From positions 1-32,911 of the forward strand of contig CACARV010000009.1 of the NCBI GenBank assembly GCA_902535025.1: a DNA stretch of 32,911 nt. The letters are read 5' to 3'. This DNA comes from an uncultured Prochlorococcus sp. Lineage in GTDB: Bacteria; Cyanobacteriota; Cyanobacteriia; PCC-6307; Cyanobiaceae. This document shows positions 17,984 to 24,748 of this stretch, one piece after another (positions within the stretch are counted from its first letter, which is position 1; every line of letters starts with the position of its first letter). A model generated the notes under the pieces. The model ran no database searches, was not told the DNA's origin, and worked only from the letters and a program-made list of their open reading frames with translations. Position numbers and translations under genes: made by a program.

Positions 17984-18010
17984 AAATCTCTCTTTTAAAA
18001 TGAGAGATTT
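17984..18010 (-). terminator. Hairpin in the rpsD-metB-like gap
   Basis: AAATCTCTC (17984-17992) and GAGAGATTT (18002-18010) form a perfect 9-bp stem with a 9-base loop. On the minus strand it lies between the rpsD stop and the ATG of the PLP enzyme at 17958. A clear T run is missing, so it may be an attenuator, an mRNA-processing site or a weak terminator rather than a strong one. Confidence 0.4.
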
Positions 18011-18019
18011 AATAATCCA

Positions 18020-18045
18020 AAGAAAAGTTTTATTAAACTTTTCTT
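18020..18045 (-). terminator. Hairpin overlapping the rpsD stop codon
   Basis: AAGAAAAGTTT (18020-18030) and AAACTTTTCTT (18035-18045) form a perfect 11-bp stem with a 4-base loop. The rpsD stop codon (18033-18035) lies in the loop and first stem base, so the last codons of rpsD form one arm. On the minus strand the 3' arm ends CTTTTCTT, a partial T tract. It probably protects or ends the rpsD mRNA. Confidence 0.5.
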
Positions 18046-18641
18046 GAATAATATTCAACAACTAATAGTTCGTTTATTTCAAGAGCCACCCACTCTCTAT
18101 CACATTTACCATTTATTTTCCCTGTTAGTTTGGGCTTGTCTAAATCAAGATGTGGGGGAACATTTGCTAAACCAGGGAATTCTATATTGCCTTCGGCAAG
18201 TTTTTTGCTTGCTTTGTTTTCTTTAATTCCGATTACATCGCCTGATTTACATTGATAACCAGCAATATCAAGAACCTTTCCATTAACAGTTACATGGCCA
18301 TGATTTACTAATTGTCTTGAGCCTGGAATGGTACCTCCAAAACCTAATCTAAAACAAACATTATCTAATCTGTTTTCTAAAAGTCTCAGTAAGTTTGTTC
18401 CTGTAGATCCTTCTTGAGCTCTGGCTTTTTTTACATAACGTACTAGTTGTTTTTCAGAAACTCCATAATTAAACCTAAGTTTCTGCTTTTCTTCTAGACG
18501 AATTGCATATTCTGATCGCTTGCGACGGGCTTGGCCGTGCTGACCTGGAGGATTAGACTTCTTTGAAGCTTTCCTGGTGAGACCTGGTAGTTCTCCCAAG
18601 CGACGCGTAACCCTTAATCTGGGGCCGCGGTATCTTGACAT
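18033..18641 (-). CDS. rpsD: 30S ribosomal protein S4
   Basis: S4 is a primary 16S rRNA-binding protein that starts assembly of the 30S body. The N-terminal part ([20 protein letters not shown], residues 2-21) is the basic cyanobacterial/plastid form without a zinc-binding Cys cluster. The S4 RNA-binding domain is at about 90-150 ([37 protein letters not shown]). The 202 residues are normal. The start is ATG at 18641. It is divergent from yidD across 95 bases and followed by two hairpins before the PLP enzyme genes. Confidence 0.98.
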   Translation of the reverse strand: MSRYRGPRLRVTRRLGELPGLTRKASKKSNPPGQHGQARRKRSEYAIRLEEKQKLRFNYGVSEKQLVRYVKKARAQEGSTGTNLLRLLENRLDNVCFRLGFGGTIPGSRQLVNHGHVTVNGKVLDIAGYQCKSGDVIGIKENKASKKLAEGNIEFPGLANVPPHLDLDKPKLTGKINGKCDREWVALEINELLVVEYYSRKV

Positions 18642-18736
18642 GATTTTAAATTAAATAGAAATTTGCAATAATTTGGATAATTGATTAAATTCAATTAAAC
18701 TTAGTTACTACTAAAATAGTATTTTACATCATTAAA

Positions 18737-18973
18737 GTGTTCAAAACTATTAATAAATCAATTACTTCCATACTTCTTTTTATGATTTCCTTTTATAAAA
18801 AGTGGTTTTCTCCTTTTTTCGGACCAAGATGTAGATTTATTCCAAGCTGCAGCTCTTATGGATACGAGGCAATTACTAGACATGGTCCTTGGAAGGGAGG
18901 GTGGTTAACTTTAAGAAGATTAAGCAGATGTCATCCTTTAACTCCCTGTGGATGTGACCCTGTTCCTGATTGA
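18737..18973 (+). CDS. yidD: Membrane protein insertion efficiency factor YidD
   Basis: YidD is a small protein with an amphipathic N-terminus that helps YidC-dependent insertion of membrane proteins. The 78 residues carry a hydrophobic N-terminal segment ([13 protein letters not shown], about 10-22) and the signature [19 protein letters not shown], then [19 protein letters not shown] and the final GCDPVPD. This is the standard family pattern. The start is GTG at 18737. It is followed after four bases by a thioredoxin-fold gene and then murE, all on the same strand. Confidence 0.96.
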   Translation: MFKTINKSITSILLFMISFYKKWFSPFFGPRCRFIPSCSSYGYEAITRHGPWKGGWLTLRRLSRCHPLTPCGCDPVPD

Positions 18974-18977
18974 ATGA

Positions 18978-19289
18978 ATGAAAATATTTATTTTTGTTAG
19001 GCAGGGATGTTGCCTTTGTGATTCATTAAAAAACAAACTGGCAAAAATAAATCTTAATGAGTTATTCCCTAATTTAGAAGAGCTTAAAGAAATTGATATT
19101 GATAGAGTCGATTTATATAAAGATAAATATAAAAAATATGATTATGAAGTACCTGTTATTGCTGTTGAAGGAATTAGGTCTAGGGAAATTATACAATTGC
19201 CTCGTATATCTCCAAGATTAAAAGATGATCAATTAAAGAATTGGTTTCAAAAAAATATTAATACCATTCTGGAGAATAACTTTTGTTAA
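18978..19289 (+). CDS. Glutaredoxin-like thiol-disulfide protein (DUF836 type)
   Basis: This protein has 103 residues with a thioredoxin/glutaredoxin opening: strand KIFIFVRQGC, then CCLCDSLKNKL with the CxxC pair in residues 11-14, and the cis-proline segment YEVPVIAVEG near residue 58. This pattern fits the glutaredoxin-like DUF836 family. Substrates are unknown. The ATG at 18978 is 4 bases after the yidD stop. An overlapping ATG at 18974 is in another frame. The stop directly touches the murE start, with no intergenic base. A redox partner for an envelope or ribosomal protein is possible but not shown by the sequence. Confidence 0.85.
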   Translation: MKIFIFVRQGCCLCDSLKNKLAKINLNELFPNLEELKEIDIDRVDLYKDKYKKYDYEVPVIAVEGIRSREIIQLPRISPRLKDDQLKNWFQKNINTILENNFC

Positions 19290-20825
19290 ATGAGATCTAT
19301 AAAATTACATAGACTTTTAGATTTGGTGGGAATTATCCCCTCATCAAGTCTAATTGATCAAGAAATCAATAATATTTCTTTTAACTCTAAAGAAGTTCAA
19401 AAAGGAACTTTATTTTTAGGTATGCCTGGTTTAAATGTTGATGGAGGAAAATATTGTATTGAGGCAATTGAAAATGGGGCAGAGGCTGCCATTATTGGAT
19501 CTGCTGCAAAACAGAAAATTGGATCTATTGATAAAGAAAGGATTTTGGTTATTGAGGATAATTTAGATTATATTTTTGGTCAAATAGTAGCTGAGTTTTG
19601 GAATAGGCCTTCAAGAAAACTAAAACTTATTGGTGTTACGGGTACAAATGGAAAAACGACAATTACTTTTTTATTGGAATATCTTTTAAGAAAATTAGGG
19701 AAAAAGACTGCATTATTTGGGACCTTGTTCAATAGATGGCCTGGCTTTTCTGAAGTTGCTTCTCATACAACTGATTTCGCTGATAAACTTCAAAAGAAAT
19801 TAAATGCTGCTGTTGAAGCGGAATCTGAATTCGCGATATTAGAAGTAAGTTCTCATTCTATTGCTCAAAATAGGATATCAGGTTGCGAATTTGAAGCGGC
19901 TATTTTTACTAATTTAACTCAAGATCATCTTGATTATCACTTTGATATGGAATCTTATTTTCAAACTAAAAGAAAATTATTTTTCCCACCTTACCTAAAA
20001 GATAAAGATGGAATTTCAGTATTAAATCATGATGACTCTTGGATATCTAAATTATCATCGGATGTTGAAAAAGGATCGTCATTAGTCTCTACAAAGATTA
20101 CTAATAGTGAATTTAAAAATGATGATTTTTTTTACGTAACTGACAAACAATTTACTGAAAGTGGCTCCACCTGTGTTTTTCATACACCTAAGGAAAAAAT
20201 TGAACTTTTTGTTCCCCTTGTTGGAGAATTTAATTTAATGAATGCGATTCAAGCGATAACAATTTTGTATAAACTTGATTTCTCTTTAAAAGATTTATCA
20301 AAGTTAATACAATCTTTCCCTGGTGCGCCTGGGAGAATGGAGAAAATAGAAATTGATAATAATGACGTTTCAAGATCGCTTCCAACAGTAATTATTGATT
20401 ATGCACATACTCCTGATGGATTAAAAAAAGTTTTACAATCACTTAAAAATCTTTGTAAGGGGAAACTCATTACTGTTTTTGGCTGTGGAGGAGATCGAGA
20501 TAGTAGTAAAAGACCTTTAATGGGATCAATAGCTGAAGAGTTTTCTGATCACGTTTTTATAACTTCAGATAATCCAAGATCAGAAGAACCACAAAAGATA
20601 GTAAATGATATTTTAATGGGTATAGAAAAAAGAGAAAAAATAACAATTGATATTGATAGATTTACAGCAATAAATGAATCTATCAAATTTGCGAATAAAG
20701 AGGATATTGTTTTAATAGCAGGAAAAGGACATGAAGACTATCAAATTCTCAATGATAAAGTAATTGACTTTGATGATAGAAAAATAGCTAAAAAATTATT
20801 ACAAGAAAAAATTAAATCTAAATAA
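19290..20825 (+). CDS. murE: UDP-MurNAc-L-Ala-D-Glu:meso-diaminopimelate ligase
   Basis: MurE adds the third amino acid to the peptidoglycan stem peptide in the cytoplasm. The ATP P-loop GVTGTNGKTT is at residues 115-124. The central domain carries EVSSHSIAQNR and TNLTQDHLDYH. The C-terminal domain has the substrate-selecting motif DNPR in ITSDNPRSEEP, the diagnostic signature of meso-diaminopimelate-adding rather than lysine-adding enzymes. The 511 residues are typical. The ATG lies immediately after the preceding stop codon. Confidence 0.97.
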   Translation: MRSIKLHRLLDLVGIIPSSSLIDQEINNISFNSKEVQKGTLFLGMPGLNVDGGKYCIEAIENGAEAAIIGSAAKQKIGSIDKERILVIEDNLDYIFGQIVAEFWNRPSRKLKLIGVTGTNGKTTITFLLEYLLRKLGKKTALFGTLFNRWPGFSEVASHTTDFADKLQKKLNAAVEAESEFAILEVSSHSIAQNRISGCEFEAAIFTNLTQDHLDYHFDMESYFQTKRKLFFPPYLKDKDGISVLNHDDSWISKLSSDVEKGSSLVSTKITNSEFKNDDFFYVTDKQFTESGSTCVFHTPKEKIELFVPLVGEFNLMNAIQAITILYKLDFSLKDLSKLIQSFPGAPGRMEKIEIDNNDVSRSLPTVIIDYAHTPDGLKKVLQSLKNLCKGKLITVFGCGGDRDSSKRPLMGSIAEEFSDHVFITSDNPRSEEPQKIVNDILMGIEKREKITIDIDRFTAINESIKFANKEDIVLIAGKGHEDYQILNDKVIDFDDRKIAKKLLQEKIKSK

Positions 20826-20905
20826 ATTTGATCACCAAATTAGAAAGATCTTTACGCAAATCACAAGATAAGTTTCTTAGAATCGAATAAGTTATTTTTA
20901 ATAAG

Positions 20906-21610
20906 ATGAAAGGTTTAGCCTTAATCGTAGGAGCAGGTGGCATTGGAACGCAAATAGCTAAAGATTTGAGTGTAAGTGAAAAGGATTTAGATGTTGTTTT
21001 ATGTGGAAGAAAAAGCAAATTTCAATCTTTTTGGCAATTAGATATTGAGGATTCTCAATCACTTTTGCAGTTGAAAAATAAAATAGCAAATCATCCTACA
21101 AAATTAAGACTAGTCATTAACGCCACAGGGAGACTTCATAGTGATTCTCTTCAACCAGAAAAAAGATTACAACATCTTGATAAAAAAAATATGATGGAAA
21201 GTTTTTCAATAAATGCCTTTTCTCCTATTTTATTAGCTAAAACTATTGAAGAATTTATACCAAAAGATATTGATTTTAATTTTGCAAGTATAAGTGCAAG
21301 AGTGGGAAGCATTGGAGATAATCAAAATGGGGGTTGGTATTCATATAGAGCTGCAAAATCTGCACAAAATCAGTTTTTTAAATCTTTAAGTATTGAGTGG
21401 GCTAGACGTTTCCCAAAGGCTACTATTACATTGCTTCATCCAGGAACAGTAGATACTGATTTATCTAGACCTTTTCATAAATTTGTTCCAGAGCATAAAT
21501 TATTTAGTAAAGAAAAATCATCCCAATTTTTGATCAATATTATTAAAAATCAAACTCCAGCATCTACTGGAAAATTTATTGCATGGGACAGCTCGGAGAT
21601 ACCCTGGTAA
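20906..21610 (+). CDS. Short-chain dehydrogenase/reductase (SDR)
   Basis: This is a 234-residue Rossmann-fold protein. The cofactor loop is VGAGGIGTQIA at about residues 8-18, a variant of the usual TGxxxGIG. Other SDR features are the strand LVINATGRLH (NATG in place of NNAG), the catalytic serine region FASISARVGS, and the active-site pair in YSYRAAKSA (Tyr-x3-Lys). It resembles the C-factor-like SDR subgroup, but no substrate can be assigned. The ATG start is 80 bases after murE. The following gene is convergent. Confidence 0.85.
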   Translation: MKGLALIVGAGGIGTQIAKDLSVSEKDLDVVLCGRKSKFQSFWQLDIEDSQSLLQLKNKIANHPTKLRLVINATGRLHSDSLQPEKRLQHLDKKNMMESFSINAFSPILLAKTIEEFIPKDIDFNFASISARVGSIGDNQNGGWYSYRAAKSAQNQFFKSLSIEWARRFPKATITLLHPGTVDTDLSRPFHKFVPEHKLFSKEKSSQFLINIIKNQTPASTGKFIAWDSSEIPW

Positions 21611-21640
21611 ACTAAATTTTATCTTTTTATCAATAGATCT

Positions 21641-22816
21641 TTAAGTCAATATTCTTTTTATTTCTTTAGAAAGTAAATCTAACTCAGCTTCTGTTGTCAT
21701 TTGATGTATACATGCTCTAAACCATTTTGGATCTTCTAAAACTCTAATCCAAATTTTTTTTTCTCCAAGTTTCCTCACAAATTTTTCCTTATCTTCGATA
21801 TTATCAACATTAAAACTAACTATCCCATTTAAGTATTTTTTTTCCAAAACTAATTCAATTTCTTTTATTTGATTTAATTCATCCCAAAGTTTCTCACTTA
21901 ATCTTTTTATATTTTTTCTTTTTTCTTTTTCATTACAGTCTTTATCCAAAAGATCTATAGAATTACGCAGCCCTGCAAGTAAAGGAATACAAGAGGTAGC
22001 TACTTCAAACTTCCTCGCATCATCATGAAAAAGATTATCTGAAGGCTCATAAATTCCTTGTTCTTTTTTTAATGATTTCCAACCAATTATTGTTGGATCT
22101 GTTTCATGAATAAATCTATCTGAGACATAAATGGCTCCAAGTCCCTCTGGACCACATGCCCACTTATGAGAAGTTATTGAATATAAATCAGAATAAAAAA
22201 CTTCATCTTTAATTTTTATGTGCCCAAAGGTTTGAGCACCATCAACAAGTAGATAAGAGTTTTCTCGATTATTTTTTAATTCGATAGAAATTTGTTTTAA
22301 AGGAATTTTATATCCAAAGTTCCATAAAATATGAGAAATAATTAGCATCTTTGTCTTACTATTTAGATTCTTTAAAATCTCTAAAATTATATTTTCGTCG
22401 TTTAGATTTTTAATTTTTTGGATTGGCAAAATTTTCAATATTAATTTATTTCTTCTGCAAAATTCTCGACTTGCAGCCACTATCCCTGGATGTTCACAGT
22501 CACTTATTAACAACTCTTCTCCCTCTTCTACTTTTATCCCCCAAAAGGGCAAAATCATACCGGAAGAGATATTTTCGGTTAAAGCTAGATTTTTTGAATT
22601 GACACCTAATTTTTGTGCAATGATTCTTTTTGTGGTCAATATTTCTTTGTAAATAAAAGGCCACATATCATTGGTAAATGGTCCTAAATCTTGGATCATT
22701 TCCCAAGTTTTAACTATCGCTTCTAGAGAAGATTTTGGTAATGGTCCTTGACCACCATAGTTGAAATAATACTTATTTTTTAATGCTGGTATTTGATCTC
22801 TTAAATTATTTCTCAT
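21641..22816 (-). CDS. Cysteine/cystine C-S lyase (C-DES-like, class V PLP enzyme)
   Basis: This is a 391-residue class V aminotransferase-fold enzyme. It resembles the Synechocystis L-cysteine/cystine lyase C-DES, which releases persulfide or sulfide for iron-sulfur cluster formation. Shared blocks are YYFNYGGQGPLP (residues 16-27), DCEHPGI (106-112), ISHILWN (160-166), VDGAQ with D192, the PLP lysine K218 in SITSHKWACGPEGLGAIYV, KFEVATS, and RACIHQMTTEAELDLL near the end. Cysteine desulfurases of the IscS/SufS type have a catalytic loop cysteine that I do not see in the expected place. The start is ATG at 22816. It lies directly downstream of the ArsM-like gene on the minus strand (37-base gap). 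Confidence 0.82.
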   Translation of the reverse strand: MRNNLRDQIPALKNKYYFNYGGQGPLPKSSLEAIVKTWEMIQDLGPFTNDMWPFIYKEILTTKRIIAQKLGVNSKNLALTENISSGMILPFWGIKVEEGEELLISDCEHPGIVAASREFCRRNKLILKILPIQKIKNLNDENIILEILKNLNSKTKMLIISHILWNFGYKIPLKQISIELKNNRENSYLLVDGAQTFGHIKIKDEVFYSDLYSITSHKWACGPEGLGAIYVSDRFIHETDPTIIGWKSLKKEQGIYEPSDNLFHDDARKFEVATSCIPLLAGLRNSIDLLDKDCNEKEKRKNIKRLSEKLWDELNQIKEIELVLEKKYLNGIVSFNVDNIEDKEKFVRKLGEKKIWIRVLEDPKWFRACIHQMTTEAELDLLSKEIKRILT

Positions 22817-22853
22817 GGAAATTTAAATTTTAATTTTAAACACTTTAATTTTT

Positions 22854-23648
22854 TTAAATATTGCCTACTAAAGTTACTGTTCTAAATTCAATATCCTCAA
22901 TTACTTTCCAAGGTTCAGCACTCCTTTCTGCAAATTCTAAATTTTTAAAACCAAGTTCTTTAAAATCACTTATAAAATCTGGCTCATACCATGCACCACT
23001 AATACATCCTGTCCATAGATCATGATTATTTTGCAATCTTAAAGGGACTTTTTTGTTAGAGACAATATCGCTAATTGCAATTCTTCCATTATCGTTTAAA
23101 ACTCTTTTTATATTTCTTAGAAGGTTATTTCTAGATTCTGGACTTACCAAGTTTAAAACGCAATTACTTAAAATAATATCAACTGATTTGTTGGCGATTA
23201 ATGGATTGAAATCTTTATCTAATTCATCAAGTTTTTCAATGGATCCTTCAAGAAATTCTGTATTGTTGAAACCTATATTTTTTGTAACTTCTTTAGAGGC
23301 TGATCTAGATAAATAAAGCATATCAGGATTTTGATCAACTCCAATAACTTTCCCTTCTTCCCCAACAATTTGGGCACAAATAAAAGCATTTTTGCCGCTA
23401 CCACTTCCGAGATCTAAGACAATATCATTTTTTTGAACATATTTTGTTGGATCACCACATCCATAGTCTCTTTCTATAACCTCTTGAGGAATTGCTTCAA
23501 GAAAAACGGGATTAAATCCAACTGGAGTACAAAGACAACTTTCTTGTTCTAGTGCTGCTGAACCATATCTTTTTTGAATGGCATCTTTATGATCGAATTG
23601 ATTAGGTGCTTTATTCGATGTATTTGTATTACAGCAATTTTCAGACAT
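22854..23648 (-). CDS. ArsM-like SAM-dependent methyltransferase
   Basis: Counting from the ATG at 23648 the protein has 264 residues. The SAM motif DLGSGSGKN is at about 79-87 and motif II is IGVDQNP. The three cysteines that bind arsenic in arsenite methyltransferase (ArsM) have counterparts: C64 in YGCGDP, C163 in LSNCVLNL, and C215 in TGCISGAWY. An additional Cys pair lies at the N-terminus. An earlier TTG at 23681 is in frame, but it falls in the T tract of the upstream terminator, so it cannot head this message comfortably. I chose the ATG. No other arsenic genes are in the window, so arsenite as substrate is likely but not proven. Confidence 0.85.
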   Translation of the reverse strand: MSENCCNTNTSNKAPNQFDHKDAIQKRYGSAALEQESCLCTPVGFNPVFLEAIPQEVIERDYGCGDPTKYVQKNDIVLDLGSGSGKNAFICAQIVGEEGKVIGVDQNPDMLYLSRSASKEVTKNIGFNNTEFLEGSIEKLDELDKDFNPLIANKSVDIILSNCVLNLVSPESRNNLLRNIKRVLNDNGRIAISDIVSNKKVPLRLQNNHDLWTGCISGAWYEPDFISDFKELGFKNLEFAERSAEPWKVIEDIEFRTVTLVGNI

Positions 23649-23680
23649 ATTTTTAAAAGGGCTCTTGATAAATATAGCCA

Positions 23681-23705
23681 AAAAAAAGCCCCTTAAAAAA
23701 GGGGC
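23681..23705 (-). terminator. Intrinsic terminator of the DUF4278 gene
   Basis: GCCCCTT (23688-23694) and AAGGGGC (23699-23705) form a perfect GC-rich 7-bp stem with a 4-base loop. Read on the minus strand it is followed by seven T residues (23687-23681). It lies 20 bases past the DUF4278 stop and is the clearest rho-independent terminator in the window. Confidence 0.9.
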
Positions 23706-23725
23706 ATGTTCTTTTTTAAATTAAA

Positions 23726-23899
23726 CTATTTAGTGTAATTTACACCTCTGTAATTTAATTCTGCTTTTTCATTACTAGAAGAAGCGTCATCCATCCTGTT
23801 GGTGTATACGTTTCTTCTGTAGGTAAGTTCAACAAGTTGCTTTTCAGCAACTTCTTTGTTTTGAACGTAGTTTTTACCTCTGTAAGTTAAAGTAGTCAT
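23726..23899 (-). CDS. Small DUF4278 protein, PirA-like candidate
   Basis: From the ATG at 23899 the protein has 57 residues and three copies of an LTYRGxxY-type repeat: LTYRGKNY (4-11), LTYRRNVY (25-32) and LNYRGVNY (48-55). This is the mark of the DUF4278 family. As I recall, Synechocystis PirA, a small PII-binding regulator of arginine synthesis, belongs to it. The start is uncertain. In-frame alternatives are ATG 23935 (inside the riboswitch), ATG 23923 (abutting GGGGG) and GTG 23917 (GGGGGA ends 5 bases upstream). MTTLTYRG is the usual family N-terminus, but it lacks a Shine-Dalgarno. Upstream lie a promoter, an NtcA box and a glutamine-riboswitch-like fold. Downstream is a strong terminator, so the gene is monocistronic. 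PII binding is inference. Confidence 0.85.
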   Translation of the reverse strand: MTTLTYRGKNYVQNKEVAEKQLVELTYRRNVYTNRMDDASSSNEKAELNYRGVNYTK

Positions 23900-23919
23900 G
23901 TTTCGATTTGACAACACGG

Positions 23920-23973
23920 CCATCCCCCGTTCCATGGTATGACTCGAACTGCGCCCTCAAGAAAGGGTGAACG
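23920..23973 (-). ncRNA. Glutamine-II (Downstream-peptide) riboswitch candidate
   Basis: Read on the minus strand, CGTTC (23973-23969) pairs with GAACG (23932-23928) as P1. CCC (23967-23965) pairs with GGG (23956-23954) as a short hairpin. CCAT (23937-23934) can pair with ATGG (23923-23920) across the 3' P1 strand, creating an H-type pseudoknot. The joining segment CGCAGTTCGAGTC (23953-23941) is G/C-rich and stands out from the AT-rich surroundings. This agrees with my memory of the glutamine-II class, known from marine picocyanobacteria, where it precedes very short ORFs. The pseudoknot would tie up the G run and the candidate start codons, a direct way to control translation. Class assignment is from recalled consensus and not from a covariance search. 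Confidence 0.75.
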
Positions 23974-23978
23974 AAAAA

Positions 23979-23992
23979 GTAGCAATTGCTAC
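23979..23992 (-). promoter_or_regulatory. NtcA box at the DUF4278 promoter
   Basis: GTAGCAATTGCTAC is a perfect 14-base palindrome that fits the NtcA consensus GTA-N8-TAC exactly. It lies about 7 bases downstream of the predicted -10 element, covering the expected transcript start. NtcA activators usually sit near -41.5. This position would instead block transcription, as at the gif genes for glutamine synthetase inactivating factors. Confidence 0.7.
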
Positions 23993-23998
23993 AAAATT

Positions 23999-24028
23999 AT
24001 TATAAGCTTATTTTCCCGTGGATGTCTA
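23999..24028 (-). promoter_or_regulatory. Promoter of the DUF4278 gene
   Basis: On the minus strand TAGACA (24028-24023) matches five of six bases of the -35 consensus. A consensus TATAAT (24004-23999) follows after 18 bases. The start of transcription would be near 23992, at the edge of the NtcA box and about 20 bases before the riboswitch. The logical order of promoter, operator, riboswitch, gene and terminator supports it. Confidence 0.65.
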
Positions 24029-24154
24029 GCTTTTACAAATAGAAACGAAGATTTAATGTTTTTTTAATTATTATCTTAGGTAAATTTTTTTATAAATAGT
24101 CTCTAAAAAGGATTATGTTTATATTTGGTTTAATCTTCATGCAACTATTTTTTT

Positions 24155-24412
24155 ATGACAGGTTTTTTATATTTCATCGGAAATACTTTAAGGTGGCCAG
24201 TACTAAAGCCAAAAGAATTTTTTTCCCTACATGCGTATTTTTCAATTATTTATTTGATAACTTTTACTTTGAGTAAATATGATGTAAGCCAATCAAATTT
24301 AGTTTTTACTCTAGGAATTCTTGCACCTCTTTTAATCGCTATTGGGCAAGGGCTTCCAATTGATTGCCTTGATATGGAATCATCTTTGTTGAAGGAATTA
24401 AAAACTAAGTAG
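24155..24412 (+). CDS. Small membrane protein of unknown function
   Basis: This protein has 85 residues from ATG at 24155. Two hydrophobic stretches are seen, at about 23-41 (FSLHAYFSIIYLITFTL) and 48-66 (NLVFTLGILAPLLIAIG), so it is probably a two-helix membrane protein. A conserved-looking N-terminus reads GFLYFIGNTLRWP. I do not recognise the family and make no functional claim. It stands alone between the divergent DUF4278 promoter and the convergent NifU-domain gene. The 181 bases between the NtcA box region and this ATG hold only the minus-strand promoter and AT-rich DNA. Confidence 0.75.
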   Translation: MTGFLYFIGNTLRWPVLKPKEFFSLHAYFSIIYLITFTLSKYDVSQSNLVFTLGILAPLLIAIGQGLPIDCLDMESSLLKELKTK

Positions 24413-24432
24413 TATATTTTTCAGTTAAATTT

Positions 24433-24678
24433 TTATAAAACCTGGACAACTTCGCTTATTTCAGGAATCATTTCTTTTAATTTTCTTTCAATACCCATTT
24501 TTAGGGTCATAGTACTACTTGGGCAACTACCACATGCCCCTTGAAGTCTGACTTTGACAATTGGACCATCTATTTCTGCAATTTCTACATTACCCCCATC
24601 AGATATTAAAAAAGGTCTTAGCTCGTCAAGGACTTTTTCTACATTTTCGTTTGTAAGCGAGAGTGTTTCAGTACTCAT
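24433..24678 (-). CDS. nfu: NifU-domain iron-sulfur scaffold/carrier protein (Nfu)
   Basis: This 81-residue protein is only the C-terminal domain of NifU, the form called NfuA/CnfU in cyanobacteria and chloroplasts. It builds or transfers [4Fe-4S]/[2Fe-2S] clusters to targets such as photosystem I. The domain pattern is [20 protein letters not shown] (about 14-33), then the cluster-binding CxxC in [18 protein letters not shown] (about 48-65). The start is ATG at 24678. The convergent small membrane gene ends 20 bases away, and mqo is divergent. Confidence 0.95.
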   Translation of the reverse strand: MSTETLSLTNENVEKVLDELRPFLISDGGNVEIAEIDGPIVKVRLQGACGSCPSSTMTLKMGIERKLKEMIPEISEVVQVL

Positions 24679-24748
24679 AATTTTGATTTAACTTTATAAT
24701 AAGCCTAGAAAGAAATTTGATTAATTGCAAAAAAGATAATTTTCTGTT

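Noticed and set aside
23649-23681. TTG at 23681 as start of the ArsM-like gene
   Set aside because: It lies in the T run of the DUF4278 terminator and adds 11 residues without conserved sequence. The ATG at 23648 is preferred.
23941-23949. GTTCGAGTC on the minus strand looks like a tRNA T-arm
   Set aside because: No acceptor stem, D-arm or anticodon arm surrounds it. The segment is better explained as the joining region of the riboswitch-like fold.
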